From UBA5070 sp035352895 (GTDB taxonomy: Bacteria > Fibrobacterota > Fibrobacteria > UBA5070), in assembly GCA_035352895.1 (NCBI GenBank), contig DAOPYN010000034.1, positions 1 through 45,349 on the forward strand: a DNA stretch of 45,349 bases. The letters are read 5' to 3'. Both the position numbers and the translations under genes were made by a program. Shown here piece by piece: positions 1 through 9,699 of the stretch. The notes beneath the pieces were generated by a model, which was given only the letters and a program-made list of their open reading frames with translations, was not told the origin of the DNA and did not search any database. Positions within the stretch are counted from its first letter, which is position 1; each line of letters opens with the position of its first letter.

Positions 1-978
1 GTTGGGCCAGGCATCCAGGGTCCCGCTCTTGGTGGGAGTCCCCGAAAAAAACACCGTCGTGGCCATGCCCCTGCCCTGGAAGGGATTGGCGACCACCTCT
101 CCCGAACGCAGGGTGTCCAGGGTCAGATCCAGCGCACCTCCCGCGAAATCGGCGGGAGTGCGCGTCCAGAGGCGCGCCTTGCCGGAAAGGGGATCCCATC
201 CGGTCACCAGCAGGGGCAGATCCTGTCCCCGGCCGGGGGTTCCGCTGGAGAGCTTCAGCCGCCCGATCGAGCCCGCGAAGGATTGCGGAAGCCGCACCTC
301 CAGGGCCAGCAGGGCATCGGGCCCCGTGGCGGGAAGCAGGTTGGCCACATGGAGAAGGGACTTGGCCGGATCGCCGACGAACACGCCCCCCTGGGCGGTG
401 TCCATGGACACCCGCAGCGTTTCCCCCGCGGGGGCCTCCACCTTCCACGAGGCGTTGGCGCAACGGAGGAACAGGGGGCCTGAGGGAAGGCCGGCGAACG
501 AGACGCGGTAGCCGGAATCGAGGACGGCCCGCCGCCCCAGACCCGCCAAGTGGACCACCGTACCCACCGGCACCCCCACCAGGCGTCCCTCCAGGCGCGA
601 GCGGCGCCCCAGCGCCACGGGGCGATCCACGCCGACGTCCTGGCCGGAGGGGATGGACACCTGGGCGGCGAGGGTGTCCCAGGCGATTTCCAGGGTCCAG
701 CCGGAGGTTCCCGCCAGGGACATCTCCGCCAGACCCGCCGCGTCGGCGATGGCGACCTCCCGCACGGAATCCGTCAGGCTGCCCGCATCGCGCGCCATCA
801 CCCGCGCCCCGGAAGCGGGGCTTCCGTCGGGACCCACCAGGTGCAACGCGATCGCGTTCTCGGCCTCGGCGCCGGAAGTGCCTCCCGCCACCACCCGATC
901 CCGACCGCACGAGACGCAGAGCCAGACCGCGAGGATCAGGGTGGACAATTTCCGCAGGGAGGAGGAGGGGTCGCTCAT
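1..978 (-). CDS. Lipoprotein with carboxypeptidase-regulatory-like and DUF2341-like regions (partial, runs off left edge)
   Basis: I read this frame directly on the minus strand. It opens with ATG at 978 and has no stop through position 1, giving at least 326 codons. The N-terminus (MSDPSSSLRKLSTLILAVWL, then CVSCGRD) is a signal peptide ending in a cysteine. The lipobox is imperfect because the -3 residue is C rather than L. Next comes a region reading like a carboxypeptidase-regulatory fold (LVGPDGSPASGARVMARDA). Around residues 235-300 is a DUF2341-like stretch (LEVRLP..., WDPLSGKARLWTRTP). This is the same order as in the lipoprotein at 4695-6896, so the two are probably paralogues. The ATG overlaps the stop of the upstream TIGR02147 gene as ATGA, implying translational coupling. 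Function is unknown; an outer-membrane or periplasmic lipoprotein is inferred. The C-terminus is outside the window. Confidence 0.75.
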   Translation of the reverse strand, partial: MSDPSSSLRKLSTLILAVWLCVSCGRDRVVAGGTSGAEAENAIALHLVGPDGSPASGARVMARDAGSLTDSVREVAIADAAGLAEMSLAGTSGWTLEIAWDTLAAQVSIPSGQDVGVDRPVALGRRSRLEGRLVGVPVGTVVHLAGLGRRAVLDSGYRVSFAGLPSGPLFLRCANASWKVEAPAGETLRVSMDTAQGGVFVGDPAKSLLHVANLLPATGPDALLALEVRLPQSFAGSIGRLKLSSGTPGRGQDLPLLVTGWDPLSGKARLWTRTPADFAGGALDLTLDTLRSGEVVANPFQGRGMATTVFFSGTPTKSGTLDAWPN

Positions 979-1829
979 GGACGGAAATCTAGCGACCCGC
1001 GGCGGTCGGCGACTCCGGGAGGAAGGGCGAAGGGGATCATCTGCACGCTCACCTGGTAGACGCGGTCGGGATCGCCCATCCTGGACACCGCCGTGAGCAC
1101 GCGCGAGCGGAAGTCGCGCACCAGCTCCCGGATCTCGTCGTAGCCGGAGGCGGGGATGGACACGGTGACGGAAGACAATTCCCGGCACGTCGGATCGAGT
1201 CCCTCCACCGCATCGGCGGCCAGAAGCAGGGTCTGGCGGTGGAAGTGGCGCAGCGACCGCGCCTGCGACGCGGCCGTCCCCTTCACGAACGGTTCCCGGA
1301 CGCGCCAGGATCCGTCTCCATCGCGCTCGACGAATCCCAGTTCCTCCAGGGAGGCCAGCGAACGCCGCACCTGGGCCGGTGCCACCCTGGGGACCAGCAG
1401 GTCGCCCATGCGTTCGATGTCGTCGGCGAAGCGCCCGCACCCCACCAGGGCCCGGACGGCGACGTTCACCCACGAGTCCCAGAACCCCTCCTGGGTCCCG
1501 TCCAGCTCCACGGGAGCCACCCGGCGCAGCTCGGCCAGCCGTGAGAAGCAGTGCTGGGCGTCCTTGGCGGACTTGGACTTCCCGTACTGGACCAGGATCC
1601 GGAAGTAGTCCGCTTCCAGTCCGGCCAGCCCCAGGAGGTCCACCAGGGACTGGATCCTGGCCGACGACAGGTGGCGCTCCCCCGCGAAGATCTTGGCCAG
1701 GAGGCTCGGATCTGTGGCCAATTTTTGTCCCAACCAGCGGAACGAGACCACCGGGCGGCGGGCCTTCTCCTCCTGGTACCACTCCTGGAGGAACCTGCGG
1801 TAGTCGGTGTGGGCGTAGACGGATGCCAT
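975..1829 (-). CDS. TIGR02147 family protein (Fibrobacter-type putative regulator)
   Basis: 284 residues from ATG 1829. The frame is open to 2114, but the family signature begins right at this ATG (MASVYAHTDYRRFLQEWYQE), so the upstream 95 codons are unlikely to be used. The family is known mainly from Fibrobacter, where it is expanded. The N-terminal part, with FRWLGQKLATDPSLLAKIFAGERHLS at residues 30-55, looks like a helix-turn-helix. The middle has a winged-helix-like stretch (QVRRSLASLEELGFVERDGDGSWRV). A transcriptional role is inferred from these, not demonstrated. The stop overlaps the start of the following lipoprotein (ATGA). A second copy of this arrangement lies at 3587-6896. The divergent gene at 2041 shares the roughly 210-bp intergenic region. 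Confidence 0.85.
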   Translation of the reverse strand: MASVYAHTDYRRFLQEWYQEEKARRPVVSFRWLGQKLATDPSLLAKIFAGERHLSSARIQSLVDLLGLAGLEADYFRILVQYGKSKSAKDAQHCFSRLAELRRVAPVELDGTQEGFWDSWVNVAVRALVGCGRFADDIERMGDLLVPRVAPAQVRRSLASLEELGFVERDGDGSWRVREPFVKGTAASQARSLRHFHRQTLLLAADAVEGLDPTCRELSSVTVSIPASGYDEIRELVRDFRSRVLTAVSRMGDPDRVYQVSVQMIPFALPPGVADRRGSLDFRP

Positions 1830-2040
1830 GGGATTCCCCGGTTCGCTTCGGAAGATGGCTTCGCGGCCTCCCGCCGGTGCGGCAAAGGATGCATTCGGCG
1901 TGGCCAAGATGTCCACGGAAACCTCGCGGACATTTTGACCACGGAACCACGCGGGCGCGCCCTCCGCCCGCCGGAGCCTTCCCGTACCCTTCCCGTGTCG
2001 GCTCCGCGCATTCCGTGCGGGCCCACCGGAGGACACTCCC

Positions 2041-3426
2041 ATGCTCGCCACGTTCCTTTCCGCCGCCGCGTCCCTTTTCTTCCAGGCGCCCACCCTGGAA
2101 CTGACCGACCACACGGCGATCTACAGCACCCACCTGGTCCACTCCATCACCACAGACGGCGACACCGCCTACGTCTGCCAGGGCGCCACGGTGTTCAAGA
2201 TGGTGTTCGGGAAACGCCTGGAGATCGTGGACAGCCTCCCCAACCGCGACGCTTCCGGTTGGAACGACGCCAAGTACGTGCACCTGGGAGAAGGGATCGG
2301 GATGCTGGCCTACGTGGACTTCCCCTTCTCCGACACCGCGGTGTGGCTGGTGGACTGGAATCGCCCCTCGCGATCCCTGGGACCCGGCCCCACCTCCCGA
2401 TGGGCCGCGTATCTGCAGCTGCCAAAGGGGGAAGGGTTCACCTTCGCCAGCCGATTGACCGGCCAGCACGACAACCTCTACACCGGCGTGTTCGGGAGCG
2501 ACAAGGGACTGCTCCGGGTCTCCGTCTTCAGTTCCAAGGACGCCGAACGGCTGGTGCTCACGGATTCGCTCGGCTACACGGGAGCGCCCGTATGGGCCGA
2601 CCACTCGCTGGGGGCGTCGGCCCTCTCCCACGACCGCCCCCTGGAGATGCGCTCCTTGGCGGTCCTGCTGTCGGGCGGGAGGACGCTGGAGTTCTACCAG
2701 GCAACCCATCCCTACAACCGTTTCTCCCTCCTCACCCGCTTCGCCTCCCACGAACTGATGGATTCCGTCATGTTTGGCGGGACGCTTCTGTCCGCTCCCG
2801 AGGGATCCAGCTGGCTCTACGTTCCACGTTGGACCAACACCGCCCTGCTCTTGCGCAAACCCACTGCCTCGATCGGCCTGGACATCCGGGACATCCGCAT
2901 TCCCAAGCTCATTTCCGATCTGGGACGGGGATCGTCGGGCGAGATCGTCGCCGCCCGATCGGACGAAGGATTGGATGTGCCCTACACCCGCTCCCGGTAC
3001 GCGGCTCTGGCCGGGGACAGCCTCCTGGCCGTCTACGCGTGGGATGGCACCGAACCGTCGTTGCTGGTCACCGAGGAAATCCGCCACCAGACGAGGGCCC
3101 TGGCCTTCGGCGACACGGTCCTGTGGCAGGCCGACAAGGGCGAGATCCACGCCTGGCGGCTGTCCGAAGGGACCGCCTCCGCGCGACCGCGCGTTCTGTC
3201 GCCGGCTCGTTGGGTTCCCGTCTGGTCCCGGGATCATTGGACTCTCCATGGCCAGCCGGGAGAGGAGGTTTCCCTTTCCACGGCATCCGGGCGCCGGTTG
3301 GCCAAGGAGCGGATCGGGTCGGACGGGACCCTGCGGATTCCCGCCCGGTCCCAGGTGATCGTGGCCCGCTCGGCGGGAAGGACGTTCGCCATCCCGCCCG
3401 CACCGTCGGTTTCCCGCGGTCGGTAA
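2041..3426 (+). CDS. Secreted protein, possibly beta-propeller-like, with C-terminal sorting-like tail
   Basis: 461 residues. ATG 2041 follows a GGAGGA Shine-Dalgarno at 2028-2033. The N-terminus MLATFLSAAASLFFQA is a signal peptide. The body has repeated strand-rich stretches of the kind D-T-A-x-V (TDGDTAYVCQG, AYVDFPFSDTAVWLVDW, ALAGDSLLAVYAW, LAFGDTVLWQADKGEIHAW), which suggests a propeller of WD/YVTN type, though I cannot count the blades. The last 45 residues (VSLSTASGRRLAKERIG...ARSAGRTFAIP) resemble the C-terminal strand-turn-strand tail seen in other secreted proteins of this window, similar in layout to type IX secretion sorting domains. It lies between the two TIGR02147-lipoprotein pairs. 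Function unknown. Confidence 0.75.
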   Translation: MLATFLSAAASLFFQAPTLELTDHTAIYSTHLVHSITTDGDTAYVCQGATVFKMVFGKRLEIVDSLPNRDASGWNDAKYVHLGEGIGMLAYVDFPFSDTAVWLVDWNRPSRSLGPGPTSRWAAYLQLPKGEGFTFASRLTGQHDNLYTGVFGSDKGLLRVSVFSSKDAERLVLTDSLGYTGAPVWADHSLGASALSHDRPLEMRSLAVLLSGGRTLEFYQATHPYNRFSLLTRFASHELMDSVMFGGTLLSAPEGSSWLYVPRWTNTALLLRKPTASIGLDIRDIRIPKLISDLGRGSSGEIVAARSDEGLDVPYTRSRYAALAGDSLLAVYAWDGTEPSLLVTEEIRHQTRALAFGDTVLWQADKGEIHAWRLSEGTASARPRVLSPARWVPVWSRDHWTLHGQPGEEVSLSTASGRRLAKERIGSDGTLRIPARSQVIVARSAGRTFAIPPAPSVSRGR

Positions 3427-3586
3427 GCGCCGGAAAGCGGAATCCTCCGCACAGGGGACTCTTCGCCTGTGGACATCCGGCAAGTGGACCGAAATTTGTC
3501 GCAACCGTCGCCGGTTTGGCGCCGGGTGTTGCCCCTGGGGAACGCCGGCGGCGGGACAGACGAACCTTTCGGAAGAGGGGGAGAAC

Positions 3587-4600
3587 GTGGAGGCCTCAGG
3601 GGCTCCCAGGAAACGCATCCCTCCCGGGGACCCGCAATCCGACAGCGCGGCATCGTCCCACGGAGTTATCCTCGAGCCTCGTGTCCGTCCGCCATGGGAG
3701 GATGCGGGTCCAACCGGGAAAGGGATCGTGGAAGCAACCAAGAGCAAGATCAACCAGGCGATCCGGCGGCTGTTCGAATACGACAGCTACCGGACCTTCC
3801 TCCGGGACTACCTGGAGGAGGAGCGCAAGCGTCGTCCCGGTTTCTCCCAGCGTTCCTTCGCCGCCAAGCTGGGATGGAAGTCCACCGGAGCGATGAGCCT
3901 GGTCCTGTCCGGTTCGCGCAACATGGGCGAGGGCCCCCTGCAGGCGCTCCCCGCCGCCCTGGGGCTGGTGGGCAGACCGGCGGCGTTCCTGGTGGCGCTG
4001 GTCCGCCACAACCAGGCCGACGACCTCGACTCCCGCGAAAAGACCCTCCACGAACTCAAACGCCTCCGCAAGGGAGGGCGGTTCGCGAAGACCTCCTCCG
4101 CGCAGTTCCCCTACTGGGAGGAATGGTACCAGGTCGTGATCCGGGAATTGGCCGTCCATCTTCGCTGGGACGGCGACTTCGCCAAGCTGGGAGCGTCGGT
4201 GGTTCCTCCCATCTCCGCTGACAAGGCCCGTCGCTCGGTGGAACGGCTCTGTTCCATCGGACTGCTGGAGAAACTCCCCGACGGGACCTATCGGCAGGCC
4301 GACCCCGTGGTGTCGGCGGAAGGCGCTCCGGGCGCCCTCCTGCGCGAATTCAAGCGCGAGATGGTCCTGCGGGGACTGCAGGCCATGGACGATCTCCCGC
4401 CCGCGCGGCGACATTTCTCGACCTCGACCATCTCCATGTCCCGCGCCTCGTTCCGCCGTCTGTGCCAGCGCATCGACGAGCTGCGCGCCGAATTCCTGGA
4501 AGGCGCCGCCGAGGAGGAGCCAGAAATCGTCTTCCAAGCGAACTTCCAGGTCTTCCCCGTGTCCCAACCACTGGCCCCCCCGCCCTCCGAAGAGCAATGA
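3587..4600 (+). CDS. TIGR02147 family protein, second copy
   Basis: Up to 337 residues, starting at GTG 3587 behind a purine-rich Shine-Dalgarno (AGAGGGGGAG). The first 47 residues are Pro/Gly/Ser-rich with no clear fold; the family core begins near residue 55 (INQAIRRLFEYDSYRTFLRD). A shorter form from GTG 3728 is therefore possible, though its ribosome site is poorly spaced. Residues 78-110 (FSQRSFAAKLGWKSTGAMSLVLSGSRNMG) look like a helix-turn-helix. A later segment (ADKARRSVERLCSIGLLEKLPDGTYRQ) looks like a winged helix. A regulatory role is inferred. The lipoprotein at 4695 follows on the same strand after 94 bp, repeating the regulator-lipoprotein order seen at 1-1829. Confidence 0.85.
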   Translation: MEASGAPRKRIPPGDPQSDSAASSHGVILEPRVRPPWEDAGPTGKGIVEATKSKINQAIRRLFEYDSYRTFLRDYLEEERKRRPGFSQRSFAAKLGWKSTGAMSLVLSGSRNMGEGPLQALPAALGLVGRPAAFLVALVRHNQADDLDSREKTLHELKRLRKGGRFAKTSSAQFPYWEEWYQVVIRELAVHLRWDGDFAKLGASVVPPISADKARRSVERLCSIGLLEKLPDGTYRQADPVVSAEGAPGALLREFKREMVLRGLQAMDDLPPARRHFSTSTISMSRASFRRLCQRIDELRAEFLEGAAEEEPEIVFQANFQVFPVSQPLAPPPSEEQ

Positions 4601-4694
4601 TCCGGATCCGGTTCTCTATCTTTGCATGAACCCGCGCAACCTTGCGGGAAACACATGAACAGAACCATCACCTGACCGCGAGGATCCCAAAAGC

Positions 4695-6896
4695 ATGACC
4701 CGACGCCTGTTCGCCCGTGCCTTGGTGATGGTCTCCCTGGCCATCCTGGGGTCGTGCGCCGGAGGTGGCGGTTCCGACGTGCCCAACGATCTTTCCGGCA
4801 CCGTCCTTTCCGAATCCGGCGAGGCGGCATCGGGCACCAAGGTGTTCCTGAGGTCGGCGCGATCGACACCCGATCAGCCCGGACCGGTTTGGCAGACCAC
4901 CGCCGACACGCGGGGCGAGTACCATCTGCCCCTGGTGGCCGACACGGAAACCTGGCTCTTGGAGTGGCGGGATTCGGCTTGCGGCTGCGGCACCACCCGC
5001 ATCCTGGCTTCCGATTGGATCCGCCAGGAACGCATCCCGCCGGTGCGGCTGGCCAAGTGGGGAACGCTCCGCGGCACGCTGGCCAACGGCACCAGCCGGC
5101 CCACCGAAGGGATCCGCGTGGTGATTCCTGGACTGCAATTGTCCGCCATCGTGGAAGCCGACGGTTCCTGGCAGATCGCGGACGTCCCGGAAGGGATCTA
5201 CCAGCCCGCGGTGGAAGGCGCTCCGGCCGGCGCCGAGGTGGTGGCGGATTCCGTCAAGATCCAGGCGGCCACCGGATCCGTATCACCCCCCGTGGTGGTG
5301 TCCGACCGCCCCTCCAGGCTGGTCTGGATGGGCCTTTTGCGCTCCCCGGAGGGCAAGCCGCTCGCAGGCGTACCGCTCCTGTACCTTCCAGCGGAGGGGA
5401 AGGACACCTTGAAGACGGGATCCGTCTCCGACGACTCGGGGCGGATCGCCTGGGTCCCGACGGATTCCGCGCGGGGCACGGTGATCCTCGCGAATGCCAC
5501 CAACCGATGGTCCGGCGCGGTGGAAGCCCATCTGCTGCAGCCGGACGTCTTTCCGACGCCGGACACCCTGGTACTGACGAAGATCGCGATCCTGCGAAGC
5601 CTGCGCGCGACCGTGGTCCTTCCGGCCACGGCCCCATCCCAGACCGCCTCCGAAGGATTCCGCCTGGTCCTGGCGGGAACCAGCCGCCGATCCGACGTGG
5701 TCCACTCGGGCGATCCGGTGGTGTTCGATTCCCTGGCTCCCGGGGTCCACCGCCTGACGGCGGTCCGGGAATCCAACGACGCCCCCTGGCCCGTGGAGTG
5801 GAGCCTCACCATCGGCGACGGCGACCTGGACACCCTCCTGAAGCCCTCCTTGATGGACATCGAGGATTCCACCTCCTGGAAGGCCCTTGGCGAAATCACC
5901 CTGACCACCCCGGAAATCCAGGGCGTCTGGCTGGATGTGCCCGTGCGCGTGGTGTTGGACGGGAAGATGGACATGGCCTCCGGCGCCCCGGACGCCTCCG
6001 ACTTGCGGATCTTCCAGGCCGACGGCCAGCCCGCCCGGTTCTGGGTGTCGCGCTGGGACCCGGCCAGGGACCGCGCCGAAGTCTGGATCCGGGTGGATAC
6101 GATGGCCGCCGGACGGTCCTTCCGGTGGACGTTTCGGCAGGGGAATCCCTCCACCAAGATCGTCGCTCGCCAGCATGTGGATTCCGTGTTCCTGGCCAAG
6201 GAATGGTTGGCCATGTGGAACTCCACCACCGGCAAATCCATGGTGAAGGGAGGATACTCCCTCAACGGCGATCTGCTCGCCGATTCAAGTTCCGTCTTCT
6301 CGCACACCTTTGTCCTGGAGTCCAACGACTACCTGGAAGCCGCCGTTCCGATGATGGGCTACGATTCCGGATACACCTTCCTGGCCTCGTTCCGGTTCGA
6401 TTCCCTGCCCCCCACGGGGAATCTGGTCCGGCTTTCCGGAGACAACGACAACTACTCCCTGGCGATGGACTCCACGGAGAGCCTTCCGCGGCAAGCTCGC
6501 CTGGTGTGGGGGGAACGATTCTCCGACACCGTGTTTGGCCAAAGCGCACCGCCCTCCGATCCCAACGGCACGAGCCGGATCGATCTCGGAACCGACCTTC
6601 CGATCGCCGTTTCCTTCGCCCCTACCCAGACCATCGCCTACCGGCTTGGATCGCCCTCCGCCCCCCTCCCTCCGCTGACCATGACCAACAAATCGCTGGC
6701 CGGAGGCCACTTCGTGGAAGTGGGTGGATTTGGACGATCCATCGGATTCGCAGGCACCATGTCCCTGCCCCGGCTTTCGAGAGGGGTCATGGATCCCAAC
6801 CGTCTGGCTCTGGAAGCCTTCAATCTCCAGACCCAGCCCAGCTGGATCCGGGTCGATCGTCACGGTTCCGTCACAGGCCCGTCGAAGAACCCTTGA
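4695..6896 (+). CDS. Lipoprotein with carboxypeptidase-regulatory-like repeats, DUF2341 and LamG-like end
   Basis: 733 residues. The N-terminus MTRRLFARALVMVSLAILGS followed by C has a canonical lipobox (LGSC), so it should be lipid-anchored. Residues 30-330 contain several carboxypeptidase-regulatory-like modules (LSGTVLSESGEAASGTKVFL; GTLRGTLANGT; PEGKPLAGVPLLYLPA). Residues 395-490 are DUF2341-like (VWLDVPVRVVLDG, DLRIFQADGQPARFWVSRWD, EVWIRVDT, RQGNP). The rest is strand-rich and resembles a LamG/concanavalin-like domain (NYSLAMDSTESLPRQARLVW). These domains are typical of surface proteins that bind glycans or other proteins; the ligand is unknown. It is the paralogue of the partial lipoprotein at 1-978 and follows the regulator at 3587. 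Confidence 0.8.
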   Translation: MTRRLFARALVMVSLAILGSCAGGGGSDVPNDLSGTVLSESGEAASGTKVFLRSARSTPDQPGPVWQTTADTRGEYHLPLVADTETWLLEWRDSACGCGTTRILASDWIRQERIPPVRLAKWGTLRGTLANGTSRPTEGIRVVIPGLQLSAIVEADGSWQIADVPEGIYQPAVEGAPAGAEVVADSVKIQAATGSVSPPVVVSDRPSRLVWMGLLRSPEGKPLAGVPLLYLPAEGKDTLKTGSVSDDSGRIAWVPTDSARGTVILANATNRWSGAVEAHLLQPDVFPTPDTLVLTKIAILRSLRATVVLPATAPSQTASEGFRLVLAGTSRRSDVVHSGDPVVFDSLAPGVHRLTAVRESNDAPWPVEWSLTIGDGDLDTLLKPSLMDIEDSTSWKALGEITLTTPEIQGVWLDVPVRVVLDGKMDMASGAPDASDLRIFQADGQPARFWVSRWDPARDRAEVWIRVDTMAAGRSFRWTFRQGNPSTKIVARQHVDSVFLAKEWLAMWNSTTGKSMVKGGYSLNGDLLADSSSVFSHTFVLESNDYLEAAVPMMGYDSGYTFLASFRFDSLPPTGNLVRLSGDNDNYSLAMDSTESLPRQARLVWGERFSDTVFGQSAPPSDPNGTSRIDLGTDLPIAVSFAPTQTIAYRLGSPSAPLPPLTMTNKSLAGGHFVEVGGFGRSIGFAGTMSLPRLSRGVMDPNRLALEAFNLQTQPSWIRVDRHGSVTGPSKNP

Positions 6897-6910
6897 TCCT
6901 TGGCACTCAC

Positions 6911-6939
6911 TTGCCGAGATTGCTGACGCTCACGATATT
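6911..6939 (+). promoter_or_regulatory. Candidate promoter for the Bat operon
   Basis: TTGCCG (6911-6916) and GATATT (6934-6939) are separated by 17 bp, with an overlapping TATTAT at 6936. It is the only AT-rich patch in the 120-bp gap before moxR, and the following genes have no room for their own promoters. The match is by eye only, and sigma-factor preferences of this phylum are not known to me. Confidence 0.35.
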
Positions 6940-7016
6940 ATCGGCCACCCCTCACACCCTGTCGAGGCTGCATGGCGCGTCGGGGTGAGCTTGGATCGAC
7001 CAACCAGGAGACCGGA

Positions 7017-8005
<989 letters not shown>

Positions 8006-8009
<4 letters not shown>

Positions 8010-8917
8010 TCCCCCCGGAAAGCCTCGCGCGACGGATCGTCCGCCGGGTTCGCCGCATCGAGTTCCGGGCCCGCGGTCGCGTGAGCGACCCGCTGGCCGG
8101 CGGCCACATGTCCACCTTCAAGGGAACGGGGATGCGCTTTCGCGAGGTGCGCGCCTACCTGGACGGCGACGATCCGCGCTCCATCGACTGGAACGTGACC
8201 GCACGGTTGAACGAGCCGTTCGTGAAGGTCTTCGAGGAGGAACGCGAACTGACCGCGGCCTTCCTGGTGGATCTCTCCGGCAGCACCCTGGCCGGGAGCC
8301 GCGGCTCCATCCTGCGCGAAGCCGCCGCCGAATTCTGCGCGGTGCTCGCGCTTTCGTGCCTGGGAACGCAGGAGAGCCTGGCTCTGCTCACCCACACCGA
8401 CACGATGGAATCGTGGCTGCCGCCCGCGCGGGGCCCCCAGGTGCTCAGCCGCGTGCTGCGGGAGATCCTGGAGCGCCCCGTCAAGGGCAACGGAACCGAT
8501 CTGGGCGCCGCCTGCGACCAGCTGGCGCGTCGCCTGCGTCGGCGCTCGGTGGTGTTCGTGGTGAGCGATTTCCACGACGACCCCGCCCGCTACGCCCCGG
8601 CGCTTCGCCGGTTGGGGATCCGCCACGACCTGAACCTGGTGCGGCTGGAACCGGCCGGATTCGACCCCCTCCCCGGAAGCGGCCTGGTCGCCTTCCTGGA
8701 CCCCGAAACCGGCGAGGAGCTGGAACTGGACGTCTCCGATCCCCTCCTGCGACGGGAATTGTCCGCCGCCTGCGGACGGGAGCTGGAGGAGCTCCTGCGC
8801 GAGGCGCGCAAGGCGCGGGCCGTCCTGGCGCGCTGCCCCACCGGATCGGATCCCTTGGCCATCGTGCGGACCCTCGTGAGGGAACGCGCCCGCGCCCACG
8901 GAGGAGTCCGCGGATGA
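8006..8917 (+). CDS. DUF58 domain protein of the Bat operon
   Basis: 303 residues, starting at GTG 8006, which overlaps the moxR stop as GTGA. The family signature is at residues 48-67 (REVRAYLDGDDPRSIDWNVTAR), and a VWA-like MIDAS start follows (FLVDLSGST, D89). Near the C-terminus there is a further VWA-like strand (VVFVVSDFHDD). DUF58 proteins routinely sit next to MoxR and are thought to be its partners. No membrane segment is evident. The stop overlaps the next ATG (ATGA), so these genes are probably translationally coupled. Confidence 0.93.
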
Positions 8918-9699
8918 TCTCCCTTTCCAACCTCTCCCCGGCGGTGGGCGACACCGTCCGCCTGACCTGGGACTTCCCGGCCGGATCCAAGGTGATCGTG
9001 GGTCCCTCGGCCAACGACTCCCTGGTGGTGTCCGCCGACACGGCCCGGGCCGGCCATTGGGTGCTCCAACCCTTGGCGGCGGGCACCTACACCCTGGACA
9101 CGCTCCAGGCCATCACTCCCGGAGGCGACACCCTCCGCGAAGCCGCACCCCCCTGGCAGGTCTCCTCGAGGTTGGAATCGTCCGACACCACGGCCAGCCG
9201 GCTTCTGGCTCCGCAGGATGTCCCGGTTCCCTTCCCGTGGGATCGCGTCGGCTGGGCCGCCCTTGGCGCCGCCCTCCTGGTGGCCTTGCTGTTTGCCTGG
9301 AAGCGCTGGCGGCGTTGGCGCCAATCGCGCACCCCGCCTGCGCCCCCACCGCCGCCCCGCGATCCGGTGGAGGTCGCCCGCGAACTTCTGGATGCGCTGG
9401 TGAAGCGCGCCGAGGCGGGTGCTTCCGCCCGCGAGATCGCCTTCGAATGCGGCGAGCTCCTGCGGGACGTCCACGGGAAGCTCCACGCCTGGCCCGACGC
9501 CACCGGATCCACCAGCGGCCAGTGGAAGGAATGGTGCCAGGGCAAGCGGACCGCCGAGGAATGCTCCCTGCTCGCGGAATTCCTCCGCGAAGCCGACATG
9601 CTCCGCTACGCCGACGGGGCGGGCCTGGCCGGACAGCTTCTGACCAACGCGCGTCTTCTCCTGGACGCCACCGACCGCCTGCGGAAGGTGTCGCCATGA
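8914..9699 (+). CDS. DUF4381-like membrane protein of the Bat operon
   Basis: 261 residues from ATG 8914 (ATGA overlap with DUF58). Residues 1-95 are a strand-rich region resembling the ectodomain found in Bat-operon proteins (SPAVGDTVRLTWDFPAGSKV). One membrane segment lies near residues 110-130 (VGWAALGAALLVALLFAW). It is followed by a basic and proline-rich linker (KRWRRWRQSR...PPAPPPPP) and a helical cytoplasmic part. There is no cleavable signal peptide at the start, so either the topology is unusual or the true N-terminus differs. The position between DUF58 and batA is where DUF4381 proteins usually occur; the assignment is by layout and context rather than by a strong motif. Confidence 0.75.
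   Translation: MISLSNLSPAVGDTVRLTWDFPAGSKVIVGPSANDSLVVSADTARAGHWVLQPLAAGTYTLDTLQAITPGGDTLREAAPPWQVSSRLESSDTTASRLLAPQDVPVPFPWDRVGWAALGAALLVALLFAWKRWRRWRQSRTPPAPPPPPRDPVEVARELLDALVKRAEAGASAREIAFECGELLRDVHGKLHAWPDATGSTSGQWKEWCQGKRTAEECSLLAEFLREADMLRYADGAGLAGQLLTNARLLLDATDRLRKVSP

Noticed and set aside
1156..1608. Long plus-strand frames opposite the TIGR02147 genes and in other high-GC genes
   Set aside because: High GC lowers stop frequency; these frames are Arg/Pro/Ser-rich, lack domains and lie opposite clear genes.
3437..3471. Two small hairpins (GCGGA/TCCGC and CACAGG/CCTGTG) after the gene ending at 3426
   Set aside because: Stems of 5-6 bp without a T-run; expected by chance in sequence this GC-rich, so not called a terminator.
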